This document shows, one piece after another, positions 1-6,890 of a DNA stretch of 13,637 nucleotides. The stretch is from GCA-002841655 sp964446775. GTDB lineage: Bacteria > Patescibacteriota > Patescibacteriia > Patescibacteriales > UBA12465. Position 1 is the first letter of the stretch, and every line of letters starts with the position of its first letter. The stretch is from the NCBI GenBank assembly GCA_964446775.1, contig CAYURA010000025.1:1-13637 (forward strand), written 5' to 3'. The notes under the pieces were generated by a model. It had not been told where the DNA came from. It did no database searches and saw only the letters and a list, made by a program, of their open reading frames with translations. The translations under genes and the position numbers were made by a program.

Positions 1-4
1 CATG

Positions 5-46
5 AACTATTGACAAATAAAAATAAATGTAGTATGGTCAATAGTT
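5..46. repeat. 10-bp perfect inverted repeat at left edge
   Basis: The arm AACTATTGAC (5-14) is matched by its exact reverse complement GTCAATAGTT (37-46), with a 22-nt AT-rich spacer. No T-run follows, so it is not an ordinary intrinsic terminator. The left arm overlaps a TTGACA hexamer, so it may be a repressor operator for the gene at 156. It could also be the tail of something outside the window. Confidence 0.5.
10..38 (+). promoter_or_regulatory. possible promoter for the 143-aa gene
   Basis: A perfect -35 TTGACA (10-15) is followed after 17 nt by a poor -10 TATGGT (33-38). The predicted transcript would start near 45 and carry a leader of about 110 nt before the ATG at 156. Confidence is low because the -10 is weak. 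Confidence 0.3.
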
Positions 47-155
47 GTTTTGCACCTTAAAAATTGTTTTTTATTAACTTGTTTTAATTTTCCAGCCTAT
101 TTTAGTATCAAAGTGATTTGGAGAATTAAAGTAAGTTAAACCAAAAATAAGAAAA

Positions 156-587
156 ATGAAAAATGAAAAATATAACTTAAAAATCGGGAAAAGACCCGAA
201 GATTTTTATCAAAATGTTTTAGTTCGTATTCCAAACTTCAAAGACATTCATATGACCTGGGTACCAGAACATTATATGTCTATTGAGGGCAATGAAACCC
301 TTATTAGAGGGCACTATCGCCGAGGTCACCAGTTTGGATATAATAATTTCGTAACAATTAACTATTACGAAATTGGCGAAAAAATTGGCGAAATGATCGT
401 CGCCGATATAAGGCTAATATACGGGAAAACTAAAAAGCCCGGAACAAAGAGACTAATTCTGGATATATATCCAGCAAAAGCTGGAGAACTGCCTAAATAC
501 AGACTAAAAGTTGGATCACCTATTGGTGAGGCCAGGCATCTGATACCCGGAACTAAAGATAAGTATATCAGATTTCAGTTGATTTAA
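156..587 (+). CDS. hypothetical protein, 143 aa
   Basis: I do not recognise this family. The product is small (143 residues), soluble-looking and basic, with no signal peptide and no hydrophobic segment long enough for a membrane helix. It is rich in Tyr, Gly, Arg and Lys, and its alternating pattern around residues 55-105 suggests beta strands. The second half has a Gly/Pro/Lys-rich stretch with RLILDIYPAKAGELPKYRLK near residues 99-118. It has no cysteine and no recognisable catalytic motif. The basic, aromatic-rich composition would suit nucleic-acid or polysaccharide binding, but that is speculation. The start at 156 is the only in-frame ATG near the beginning of the frame and has no Shine-Dalgarno sequence. 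The gene stands alone: an inverted repeat lies upstream and a strong terminator follows 22 nt after the stop. Confidence 0.7.
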   Translation: MKNEKYNLKIGKRPEDFYQNVLVRIPNFKDIHMTWVPEHYMSIEGNETLIRGHYRRGHQFGYNNFVTINYYEIGEKIGEMIVADIRLIYGKTKKPGTKRLILDIYPAKAGELPKYRLKVGSPIGEARHLIPGTKDKYIRFQLI

Positions 588-609
588 CTTATATCGACTG
601 GAATTTGAG

Positions 610-637
610 AACCCCATTGTCAATGATGGGGTTTTTT
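610..637 (+). terminator. intrinsic terminator after the 143-aa gene
   Basis: The stem AACCCCAT (610-617) pairs with ATGGGGTT (626-633) around an 8-nt loop and is followed by a T-run (632-637). The GC-rich stem in an AT-rich background makes this a clear rho-independent terminator. Confidence 0.85.
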
Positions 638-646
638 ATTATCAGC

Positions 647-674
647 TAGTCAAATTATCTCTCTGTGTTAGAAT
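647..674 (+). promoter_or_regulatory. promoter of the YibE/F-like gene
   Basis: The -35 is TAGTCA (647-652), the spacer 16 nt, and the -10 TAGAAT (669-674) with an extended TG element at 666-667. The leader would be about 22-24 nt. The same TGTTAGAAT string forms the -10 of the CsoR-like gene at 11760-11768. Confidence 0.5.
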
Positions 675-703
675 ATTAATAGTTAGTTATTAAATAGATA
701 AAA

Positions 704-1831
704 ATGGAAATGAAAAAAATTAAAGTTTTTAGTTTTTTAACCTTATTTCTACTTAGTTTTATTTTAGGGCAAACCACTTTAGCGCAAAATATTTTAAAAC
801 AGGAGCCTGAATACGTAAAAGCTAGGGTTATTAGAATATTAGAGGAAAAAGATTTTGAACGTGAAAATGGCAATATTGTCAAACAACAAAAAGTTGAACT
901 TTTAAGTTTAGGGGGTAAAAATAAAGGTGAGATTTTTATTTATAATGGTATTAGTGAATTAGATGTTTTAAGTGGTCATCAATATTCCGAAGGTGATAGA
1001 GTTTTTTTAAGTATTGAATATAGTGAATCTGGTGAATTACAAGTTTATATTGTTGATTATGTTAGAGAAAGATCTTTATTTTTCTTGTTTACCTTATTTG
1101 TGTTAGTAGTGCTTTTGGTTGGCAAAAAGATTGGCATAAGATCAATTATAGCTTTAGGGGTAAGCTTTTTATTGATTTTAAAAGTTTTAGCGCCATTAAT
1201 TTTAGCTGGCTATAACCCTGTCCTAACGGGATTAATTCTATCTATATCAGTTCTTCTGGCAATGGTTTATATCACTGAAGGTTTTAATACTAAAGCTCAT
1301 ATTTCTGTTATTAGCATTTTTATAACCCTACTGCTAACACTATTATTATCTTGGTTTTTTGTGAACCTGAGTCGTTTAAGTGGGATGTCGAGCGAAGAAA
1401 CAATTTTTTTAATTAGTGATAATATTAAGGTGATTAATTTTAAGGGTTTATTATTATCAGCTATTATTATTGGTGCTTTAGGTGTCTTAGACGACATAGC
1501 GGTTGGTCAAGTTGAAGCAGTCCAGCAATTAATCTTAACTGATCCTACTCAAAGTCAAAAGAAATTATTTAAATCAGCTATAACAATTGGCAGGGCGCAT
1601 TTAGGGGCAATTATTAACACCCTGTTTTTAGCCTATGTCGGCGCATCATTACCTTTAATTTTACTTTTTAATGTAAAAAGCGCTCCCTTTGTTAGTTTTT
1701 CACAGGTAATTAATCATGAGAGTATTGCTACTGAAATAGTAAGGACTCTTGTTGGCGCGATTGGCCTTTGTTTGGCGATGCCGATAGCTACCCTTTTGGC
1801 GGTACTAGTTTTAAATAAAAAAAAGAGCTAA
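704..1831 (+). CDS. YibE/F family membrane protein
   Basis: This is a polytopic membrane protein of 375 residues. A hydrophobic signal or anchor (about 5-25) precedes an extracytoplasmic domain (about 30-120) that looks like a small beta-rich fold. About seven hydrophobic segments follow: near 124-140, 145-165, 172-190, 197-222, 247-265, 300-322 and 345-370. The family signature GALGVLDDIAVGQ (257-269) and the conserved IGRAHLGAIINTLFLAYVGA stretch (295-314) place it in the YibE/F-like family (Pfam PF07907). Its members are widespread in Firmicutes and Patescibacteria and have no firmly established function, though transport has been suggested. ATG 704 was taken; ATG 710 would remove two residues and is equally possible because neither has a Shine-Dalgarno site. 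No terminator is visible before the next gene, 57 nt downstream. Confidence 0.9.
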   Translation: MEMKKIKVFSFLTLFLLSFILGQTTLAQNILKQEPEYVKARVIRILEEKDFERENGNIVKQQKVELLSLGGKNKGEIFIYNGISELDVLSGHQYSEGDRVFLSIEYSESGELQVYIVDYVRERSLFFLFTLFVLVVLLVGKKIGIRSIIALGVSFLLILKVLAPLILAGYNPVLTGLILSISVLLAMVYITEGFNTKAHISVISIFITLLLTLLLSWFFVNLSRLSGMSSEETIFLISDNIKVINFKGLLLSAIIIGALGVLDDIAVGQVEAVQQLILTDPTQSQKKLFKSAITIGRAHLGAIINTLFLAYVGASLPLILLFNVKSAPFVSFSQVINHESIATEIVRTLVGAIGLCLAMPIATLLAVLVLNKKKS

Positions 1832-1875
1832 TGTATTATTTTGGCTTTTTAAACTTAAAAAAGCTATACTAATGA

Positions 1876-1881
1876 TATAAT
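1876..1881 (+). promoter_or_regulatory. -10 box directly before the 239-aa gene (leaderless type)
   Basis: A perfect TATAAT (1876-1881) ends 7 nt before the ATG at 1889, so transcription should start at or next to the A of the start codon. No good -35 is seen at 16-18 nt (the matching stretch is ACTTAA). Readthrough from the upstream gene is also possible. Confidence 0.45.
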
Positions 1882-1888
1882 ATGATTT

Positions 1889-2608
1889 ATGAAAAAAATA
1901 TTTGATTGGCGTAAAAATTTTTTTATTATCTTGGCTATAAATTTTATTGCCATAGCTTTAGTGCCATTATTTATTAGGAGGCCTATTTTTGGTCTATCAC
2001 AAAGCTTTGTCATTTTTTTGATAACTCTTATTTTATTAATAGCTGCTTATATTGTTAACGCCCTGTATTTAAAAGAGCTTAGACGGTTACGTGTTTATCA
2101 ATTAAATCTTGAGGATAGACTTCAAGAAACATTTAAATATATCGGTTCAGTTAATTTACAAATGGAGGAAATGAAGCAATCCTTTTCAGGTTTTAAGAAA
2201 TATCCTCAGAATAAGAAAGATATTAAAACAGCATTTAATTATTTTGCAGAAAAAATATTAAGCGCGATTAATGTTGATTGGGTTATTTTTAGGGTAATTG
2301 ATACTAATACTTTATACAGTCTAAGAGATGAACGATACACTAGAGCCAAACGAAAAGTGGAGTTCGAAAGGTTTGAGAATAAAGATATCTTAAAAGATAA
2401 TTATAAAAAAGAAGAGCATACTATTGTTTATTCAGATCAGGTTGGTTTTTATTTAAAAACTTGTTGTATTTTACCAGGTTCTTTAGATAATAATGATCAA
2501 GAATTTTTTGTTAAATCACTCGTTAATCAGCTTGAAATGTTATTTATTATTTTTTCTAGTTTAGAGAAGAATAAGAATAGGAATACGGAATTAAAAAACC
2601 ATGAGTAA
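1889..2608 (+). CDS. two-helix membrane protein with cytoplasmic domain
   Basis: This 239-residue protein has no family that I recognise with confidence. Two transmembrane helices (about 11-29 and 38-60) form a hairpin. A charged, heptad-like stretch follows (about 62-105) that could be a short coiled coil. A soluble domain (about 110-225) ends in a hydrophobic helix with LVNQLEMLFIIF at 211-222. The order membrane hairpin, helical linker, alpha/beta domain resembles sensors with a GAF-like domain, but I see no catalytic kinase, cyclase or phosphodiesterase motif. Adjacent cysteines at 192-193 (TCC) may be a redox or metal point. The ATG at 1889 sits 7 nt after a perfect TATAAT. The bidirectional terminator at 2663-2688 ends the unit. 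Confidence 0.75.
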   Translation: MKKIFDWRKNFFIILAINFIAIALVPLFIRRPIFGLSQSFVIFLITLILLIAAYIVNALYLKELRRLRVYQLNLEDRLQETFKYIGSVNLQMEEMKQSFSGFKKYPQNKKDIKTAFNYFAEKILSAINVDWVIFRVIDTNTLYSLRDERYTRAKRKVEFERFENKDILKDNYKKEEHTIVYSDQVGFYLKTCCILPGSLDNNDQEFFVKSLVNQLEMLFIIFSSLEKNKNRNTELKNHE

Positions 2609-2662
2609 AAGTAAATTAAATAAAATAAAACACTAATTATATTTTTTAAGTATTTTTTTAAG

Positions 2663-2688
2663 AAAAAGAGCTAATTAAGCTCTTTTTT
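2663..2688. terminator. bidirectional intrinsic terminator
   Basis: AAAAAGAGCT (2663-2672) pairs with AGCTCTTTTT (2678-2687) around the 5-nt loop AATTA. It has a T-run on the plus strand and an A-run that reads as a T-run on the minus strand. It lies between the convergent genes ending at 2608 (+) and 2718 (-) and can serve both. Confidence 0.85.
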
Positions 2689-2717
2689 CTAATACTTATT
2701 TTTGTGATTAAAGAATA

Positions 2718-4088
2718 CTAACAGCTTTCAATTATTTTTATAATTTTATCTCTATTTATTTCCATTGTTTTTAAATCAACGGCTTCCAAATTTAATCTTA
2801 CCTTATTCTCTGTGTTCGAGCCTCGAACATTAAACCAGTAATTATCATATTCTACACTAACACCATCTAAGAGGCTAAGTTTAGCGTCTCTAAACCGTTC
2901 TTTTAGTATAAGGAAAACTTTTTCTTTATCATTAACGGAACGATTAATTTCACCAGAGTGATAATACACTTCATATTGTTTAATAAATTCGGAAATCGTT
3001 GTTTTTTGTTGACCAAATAATTCAAGCATCTTACCAATCATAATTAAGGGCATTTCAAAACAGCCAATGTCTAAATTAAGAAAAAAATGACCTGAAGACT
3101 CGCCAGCAAAATAAGCTCCTTCTTTTAACATCTGGTCTTTAATTAGAGAGTGTCCAACCCTAGTAATTATAGGAATACCACCATGTTTAATAATTAGATC
3201 TCTAGTTATTTTACCTGGCCTAACATCATAGCAAATTTTACTTCCTGGCTTGTCAATTAAAAATATTTTAGCTAGCAAGCCTCGAATAATAGATGGGTCA
3301 ATAATCTTACCCAAATTATCTAAAAAGAAAACACGGTCCCCATCACCATCAGTTGCTATTCCTAAATCTGCTCTTTCTTCTAAAACTTTTTTTTGAAGAG
3401 TAAGTAAATTTTCTTTTTTCAAGGGATCAGCTTCATGGGAAGGAAAACTTCCATCAAGCTCAAAATTCATTTTAATTAGTTCTCCGGGAATATTTTTTTC
3501 TAGCAGTTCTAAATATTGCGCACCCATGCTATTAGCCGCATCAGCTACTATTTTGAAATCTTTAATAATAGGATTAATGTATTGTAAATCATGTTTAAAT
3601 TGTTCTTCAGCCATATTTTCTAGTTTAGTGACAGCTAGAAAGTCTTTTTCTTCTAAAGTTTCTTTAACACGATTGATATTTTCTTTAAGCCAATTAATAC
3701 CCGTTTCACCACTAATAGGTTTTGCTTTAGAACGAACTAATTTAAAACCATTCCACTCTTTTGGATTATGTGAAGCAGAAACAATGATACCGCCATCAGC
3801 CTGGCTGTGTGATACGGCAAAATAGAAGGCTGGAGTTGATAATAATCCGGCGTCAAGCACATGAGCACCAGCAGCCTGAAGGCCTCGTATTAATTCCTTG
3901 CTTATCTCTAGTGAGCTTAAGCGCATATCTCGAGCAACTACAATCTTTAGCTTATTGCTTTTTGAATCATCATCCTTTTTTCTAAGGGCGACAAAAGCTA
4001 ATCCTAATTTATAGGCAAAGTCAGCTCTAAAATCTTGATTAAAAATACCTCTAAGATCATAAGCTTTAAAAATTTCAGGGTTAAACAT
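2718..4088 (-). CDS. manB: phosphomannomutase/phosphoglucomutase
   Basis: This is an alpha-D-phosphohexomutase of 456 residues, a normal length for the family. It interconverts hexose 6-phosphate and 1-phosphate in the cytosol, supplying sugar-1-phosphates for nucleotide sugars used in glycans and envelope polymers. All four landmark motifs are present. SASHNP (104-109) carries the phosphoserine at 106. DGDGDR (247-252) is the Mg2+ loop. GESSGH (329-334) is the sugar-recognition loop. RGSNTEN (422-428) is the phosphate-binding loop. The usual DDG after the sugar loop reads DIG here (340-342), a small deviation. Substrate choice between mannose, glucose and glucosamine cannot be read from the sequence. 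The ATG lies 4 nt after the stop of the bactofilin-like gene, so the two are almost certainly co-transcribed. It ends in TAG, the only non-TAA stop in the window. Confidence 0.93.
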   Translation of the reverse strand: MFNPEIFKAYDLRGIFNQDFRADFAYKLGLAFVALRKKDDDSKSNKLKIVVARDMRLSSLEISKELIRGLQAAGAHVLDAGLLSTPAFYFAVSHSQADGGIIVSASHNPKEWNGFKLVRSKAKPISGETGINWLKENINRVKETLEEKDFLAVTKLENMAEEQFKHDLQYINPIIKDFKIVADAANSMGAQYLELLEKNIPGELIKMNFELDGSFPSHEADPLKKENLLTLQKKVLEERADLGIATDGDGDRVFFLDNLGKIIDPSIIRGLLAKIFLIDKPGSKICYDVRPGKITRDLIIKHGGIPIITRVGHSLIKDQMLKEGAYFAGESSGHFFLNLDIGCFEMPLIMIGKMLELFGQQKTTISEFIKQYEVYYHSGEINRSVNDKEKVFLILKERFRDAKLSLLDGVSVEYDNYWFNVRGSNTENKVRLNLEAVDLKTMEINRDKIIKIIESC

Positions 4089-4092
4089 AAAA

Positions 4093-5214
4093 TTATTTAT
4101 TAATATTTATTAATATTAGACCAATAGCTAAGGAGCTTATTAGAACATAAATAAAGTAACCGACAATAGGAATACTTGTTAACAGTGCTATAATAACTAT
4201 TCCTATCAGAACAGCTAAATAGGGATTGTTTTTCTTTTTGTATTTGATGTATTTTAATAGAGTTAAACCTAAAAATAAGGCACTTATCACCTGACTAAGG
4301 AATAGAGCTACTAAAAATAGGCCAATAATTATTAAAGCTAAAGGGATGCCTACAATTGTAGCTGTTAAAAGGACGATTAATAAAGGCGTTAATACTATGA
4401 ATGCAAGGCCCCAGAGTAAGCTTAGCCAGGCTTTATTTTTGAGTTGAGCATTGAGTTTAAATAATTGATTTCGCTTGATTTTAATTAACAAACAAGCAAT
4501 AATAAAGGCGCTAATTATTTTATAAATAATGATTTGCCACCAGGTAAAGAGTGATTGTTTATTAAGAGTTTTGTTAGCTATTTCGTAGCTTAAGCCAATC
4601 ACTTGGGATTCATTATGTCGTATTAATTCAAGATTATTCTGATAATACAGATCTCCTTCAATTATCGCTTTAGGGTGGATATTTAAAGAAGCATTTTTTT
4701 GATTATGAAGCTTTAAATCGCCTTGTATTCTTCCTTTTAGTTCAGTTTTTTGTGAGGATATATCAACACCACCTTGAATCAATCCCAGAATTAAATTATT
4801 TTGACTTAAGCCTAATAGGTCCCAGCCTATTTTTCCATTTTCTGCTATAATAAAGTCTTGACTGAGATAATTAACATTTCTGGCAATAATACCATTAATG
4901 ATGAGTTTTTTGGCCGCTACTCGTAAATTACCGTTTATTTCACCAGTAATATTGATATTTTCAGCAATAGCTATTAAGTCACCATTAACCCTTCCATTAA
5001 GTTCGATATTCTGTGATATGGCAATTAAGTCACCCTCTAACTCACCATCTATTACAATTTTTGGTGAAATAGCGTATAAATTTCCAGAAATAGTTTCATT
5101 AGCTTCAAGTTTAATGTTTTTATAAGCTTCTAAACTAGCTGTTTTTCCTAAGAAGGGAAAAAATAAGAGTATTAGAGTGAATAAGGAAATAAAATAAAAC
5201 GAAGATTTTTTCAT
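4093..5214 (-). CDS. bactofilin-like beta-helix protein with C-terminal membrane domain
   Basis: The 373-residue protein begins with a signal peptide or anchor (about 4-24). It continues into a beta-helical domain built from 17-residue repeats: DGELEGDLIAISQNIEL (56-72), NGRVNGDLIAIAENINI (73-89), TGEINGNLRVAAKKLII (90-106) and a looser copy at 107-123. Weaker turns run to about 190. The recurrent G-x-[LIV]-x-G-[DN]-L pattern is that of bactofilin/polymer-forming proteins. The C-terminal third is hydrophobic, with four to five helices between about 223 and 370. The beta-helix is therefore expected outside the membrane, unlike classical cytoplasmic bactofilins. Such proteins are usually annotated as polymer-forming cytoskeletal protein, but their role is unproven; an envelope scaffold is a reasonable guess. 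It heads an operon with the hexomutase gene, and its ATG lies 8 nt after a TATAAT on the minus strand. Confidence 0.8.
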   Translation of the reverse strand: MKKSSFYFISLFTLILLFFPFLGKTASLEAYKNIKLEANETISGNLYAISPKIVIDGELEGDLIAISQNIELNGRVNGDLIAIAENINITGEINGNLRVAAKKLIINGIIARNVNYLSQDFIIAENGKIGWDLLGLSQNNLILGLIQGGVDISSQKTELKGRIQGDLKLHNQKNASLNIHPKAIIEGDLYYQNNLELIRHNESQVIGLSYEIANKTLNKQSLFTWWQIIIYKIISAFIIACLLIKIKRNQLFKLNAQLKNKAWLSLLWGLAFIVLTPLLIVLLTATIVGIPLALIIIGLFLVALFLSQVISALFLGLTLLKYIKYKKKNNPYLAVLIGIVIIALLTSIPIVGYFIYVLISSLAIGLILININK

Positions 5215-5222
5215 AAATAAAA

Positions 5223-5228
5223 ATTATA
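5223..5228 (-). promoter_or_regulatory. -10 box of the bactofilin-like/manB operon (leaderless type)
   Basis: On the minus strand a perfect TATAAT (5228 down to 5223) ends 8 nt before the ATG at 5214, which places the transcript start at about the start codon. The candidate -35 at 17 nt is weak (TTATCT, 5251-5246). Confidence 0.45.
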
Positions 5229-5229
5229 A

Positions 5230-5258
5230 TTATCAGAAATAGTATAGATAAGTATAAC
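5230..5258 (+). promoter_or_regulatory. elp3 promoter (leaderless type)
   Basis: The -35 is TTATCA (5230-5235), the spacer 17 nt, and the -10 TATAAC (5253-5258). The -10 ends 8 nt before the ATG at 5267. It is divergent from the bactofilin-like promoter within a 52-bp gap, so one regulator could affect both. Confidence 0.5.
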
Positions 5259-5266
5259 TTAATTAT

Positions 5267-6841
5267 ATGTTAGAGGCAATTAAAGAAGTAATAAATAAAA
5301 GCAATGATCTTAAAACTAGAGATGAGTTAGATGTGGTAAAAAGAGCTGTCTGTAAAAAATATAAAACAGATTCTATTTTAAACGCTGATATTATTGCAGT
5401 TTATAAACAATTACTTAAAGCAAGGGAAATAAAAGAAAATTTAAGTCTTGAAGGCTTATTACGTAAAAGAAGTATTAGAACAATGTCAGGAGTAGCTCCT
5501 GTGGCGGTTTTAACTAAAGCTTACCCCTGTCCAGGAACGTGTGCCTATTGTCCCCGTCAAAACGATGTGCCAGTAAGCTACCTATCAAATGAACCAGCGG
5601 TGATGAGGGCTATTCGTTGCGGATATAATCCATATACTCAAGTGTTTCATCGTTTAAGAGCCTTAGAGGATAATGGTCATCATCCAAACAAAATTGAGCT
5701 TATTGTCATCGGCGGCACTTGGAGTTATTTACCAGAAAAATATAAATATTGGTATATTTTAAACTGTTTTAAAGCGGCCAATGATTATCGATCTGAAGCT
5801 AAGCTGCTTAATAGAGAAATTAAAGATTCATTAAGTTTAAAGAGTCTGAAAAAATTATTAATTAAAGAGCAAAAACGGAATGAAAGCACAAAATATCGTA
5901 TAATTGGTCTTACCTTAGAAACTAGGCCTGATTATATTAATGAACGAGAGTTGTTAGAGATGAGAGCTTTAGGATGTACCAGAGTAGAGATTGGGGTGCA
6001 GGCAATTGATGATGAAATATTGACCTATAATAAACGAGGCCATGGAGTAAGGGAAATAGTTGAGGCAACTAAATTACTTAAAAAATATGGTTTTAAAGTT
6101 ACTTATCACTTAATGCCTGGATTGCCGAGTGCAAATACTAAAAAAGATTTAGTCATGTTTAAGCAATTGTTTGATGATGAGAGATTTCAACCAGATCAAA
6201 TAAAGTTCTACCCGACGGTTGTAGTGAAAGGCAGTCTATTATATAAATGGTATAAGCAAGGTAAGTATCAACCATACTCTGACGAAGATTTGCAAACATT
6301 AATAATCAACTGTAAAGCCTTGGTTCCTAAATATGTAAGAATTATCCGTTTAATTAGAGACATCCCCGCCGAATCTATTGTTGCAGGTAATAAGATAACT
6401 AATTTAAGACAATTACTTAAACAGAGGGGCGTCACCTGTAATTGTATTCGCTGTCGCGAGGCTAAGAGTGAGAAAATTAAAAAATACAAGATTAAAGTAA
6501 TTTCCTATTCCGCCTCATCAGGAGTAGAGCACTTTATTAGCGCTAATAGTATCGATGGTCAAATACTTTATGGTTTTTGTCGTTTACGTTTAGATAATAA
6601 AAGTCCAATAGCTCCAGCACTTATTCGCGAATTACATGTCTATGGTGAATTAGTTCCCTTGGGTGCTAAAAAAAAGGTACAACATCAAGGCTTGGGTAAA
6701 ATTCTAATGGCCAAAGCTGAGGAATTAAGTATCTTGACTGGGGCGAAAAAAATTGCGGTAATTTCAGGGATTGGCGTAAGAGGATATTATAGAAAATTAG
6801 GTTATAGATTAAAAAATACTTATTTAGTTAAAAAAATATAA
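5267..6841 (+). CDS. elp3: Elp3: tRNA uridine(34) carboxymethyl radical SAM/acetyltransferase
   Basis: Elp3 joins a radical-SAM domain to a GNAT domain and uses SAM and acetyl-CoA to place a carboxymethyl group on C5 of wobble uridine in tRNA (cm5U). The 524-residue protein has the full architecture. A basic N-terminal tRNA-binding region includes LRKRSIRTMSG (65-75). The 4Fe-4S cysteines are C88, C92 and C95 in CPGTCAYC. The radical-SAM barrel runs to about 370 with GLTLETRPDYI (214-224). The cysteine cluster CNCIRC (391-396) probably binds zinc. The GNAT acetyl-CoA loop QHQGLG is at 472-477, with GVRGYYRKLGY (503-513) after it. In eukaryotes Elp3 works in the six-subunit Elongator; archaeal and bacterial forms act alone. 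No other Elongator subunit is encoded here. A Trm9-like methyltransferase lies downstream at 10701. Confidence 0.95.
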   Translation: MLEAIKEVINKSNDLKTRDELDVVKRAVCKKYKTDSILNADIIAVYKQLLKAREIKENLSLEGLLRKRSIRTMSGVAPVAVLTKAYPCPGTCAYCPRQNDVPVSYLSNEPAVMRAIRCGYNPYTQVFHRLRALEDNGHHPNKIELIVIGGTWSYLPEKYKYWYILNCFKAANDYRSEAKLLNREIKDSLSLKSLKKLLIKEQKRNESTKYRIIGLTLETRPDYINERELLEMRALGCTRVEIGVQAIDDEILTYNKRGHGVREIVEATKLLKKYGFKVTYHLMPGLPSANTKKDLVMFKQLFDDERFQPDQIKFYPTVVVKGSLLYKWYKQGKYQPYSDEDLQTLIINCKALVPKYVRIIRLIRDIPAESIVAGNKITNLRQLLKQRGVTCNCIRCREAKSEKIKKYKIKVISYSASSGVEHFISANSIDGQILYGFCRLRLDNKSPIAPALIRELHVYGELVPLGAKKKVQHQGLGKILMAKAEELSILTGAKKIAVISGIGVRGYYRKLGYRLKNTYLVKKI

Positions 6842-6854
6842 GGTTTTTATTATT

Positions 6855-6883
6855 TTGACAAAGCTTGGCTTGTCAATTAATAT
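6855..6883 (+). promoter_or_regulatory. strong promoter of the glyA operon, with dyad and leaderless start
   Basis: A perfect -35 TTGACA (6855-6860), a 17-nt spacer and -10 TAATAT (6878-6883) lie just before glyA. The -10 ends 7 nt before the ATG at 6891, so the transcript should begin at about the start codon. An inverted repeat, TTGACAA (6855-6861) against TTGTCAA (6870-6876), covers the -35 and most of the spacer, as a repressor operator would. Confidence 0.7.
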
Positions 6884-6890
6884 TAAGCAT

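Noticed and set aside
1844..1864. Hairpin GCTTTTT/AAAAAGC after the YibE/F-like gene as a terminator
   Set aside because: The stem is almost all A-T and its plus-strand 3' arm is an A-run with no following T-run, so it would not terminate plus-strand transcription.
2813..2829. Perfect 7-bp-arm palindrome (TGTTCGA/TCGAACA) that looks like an operator
   Set aside because: It lies inside the manB coding sequence, on the codons of the conserved RGSNTE motif, so the symmetry is explained by coding constraint and chance.
3526..3825. Open frame of about 100 codons on the plus strand opposite manB
   Set aside because: It lies wholly antisense to well-supported mutase motifs, its composition is not protein-like, and it has no promoter of its own. 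The same applies to the open frames opposite bactofilin, glyA and thioredoxin.
6855..6890. TTG at 6855 as the start of glyA
   Set aside because: This TTG is the first triplet of a perfect -35 hexamer, with a -10 at the right distance. The 12 extra residues are unlike SHMT, and ATG 6891 gives the normal N-terminus.
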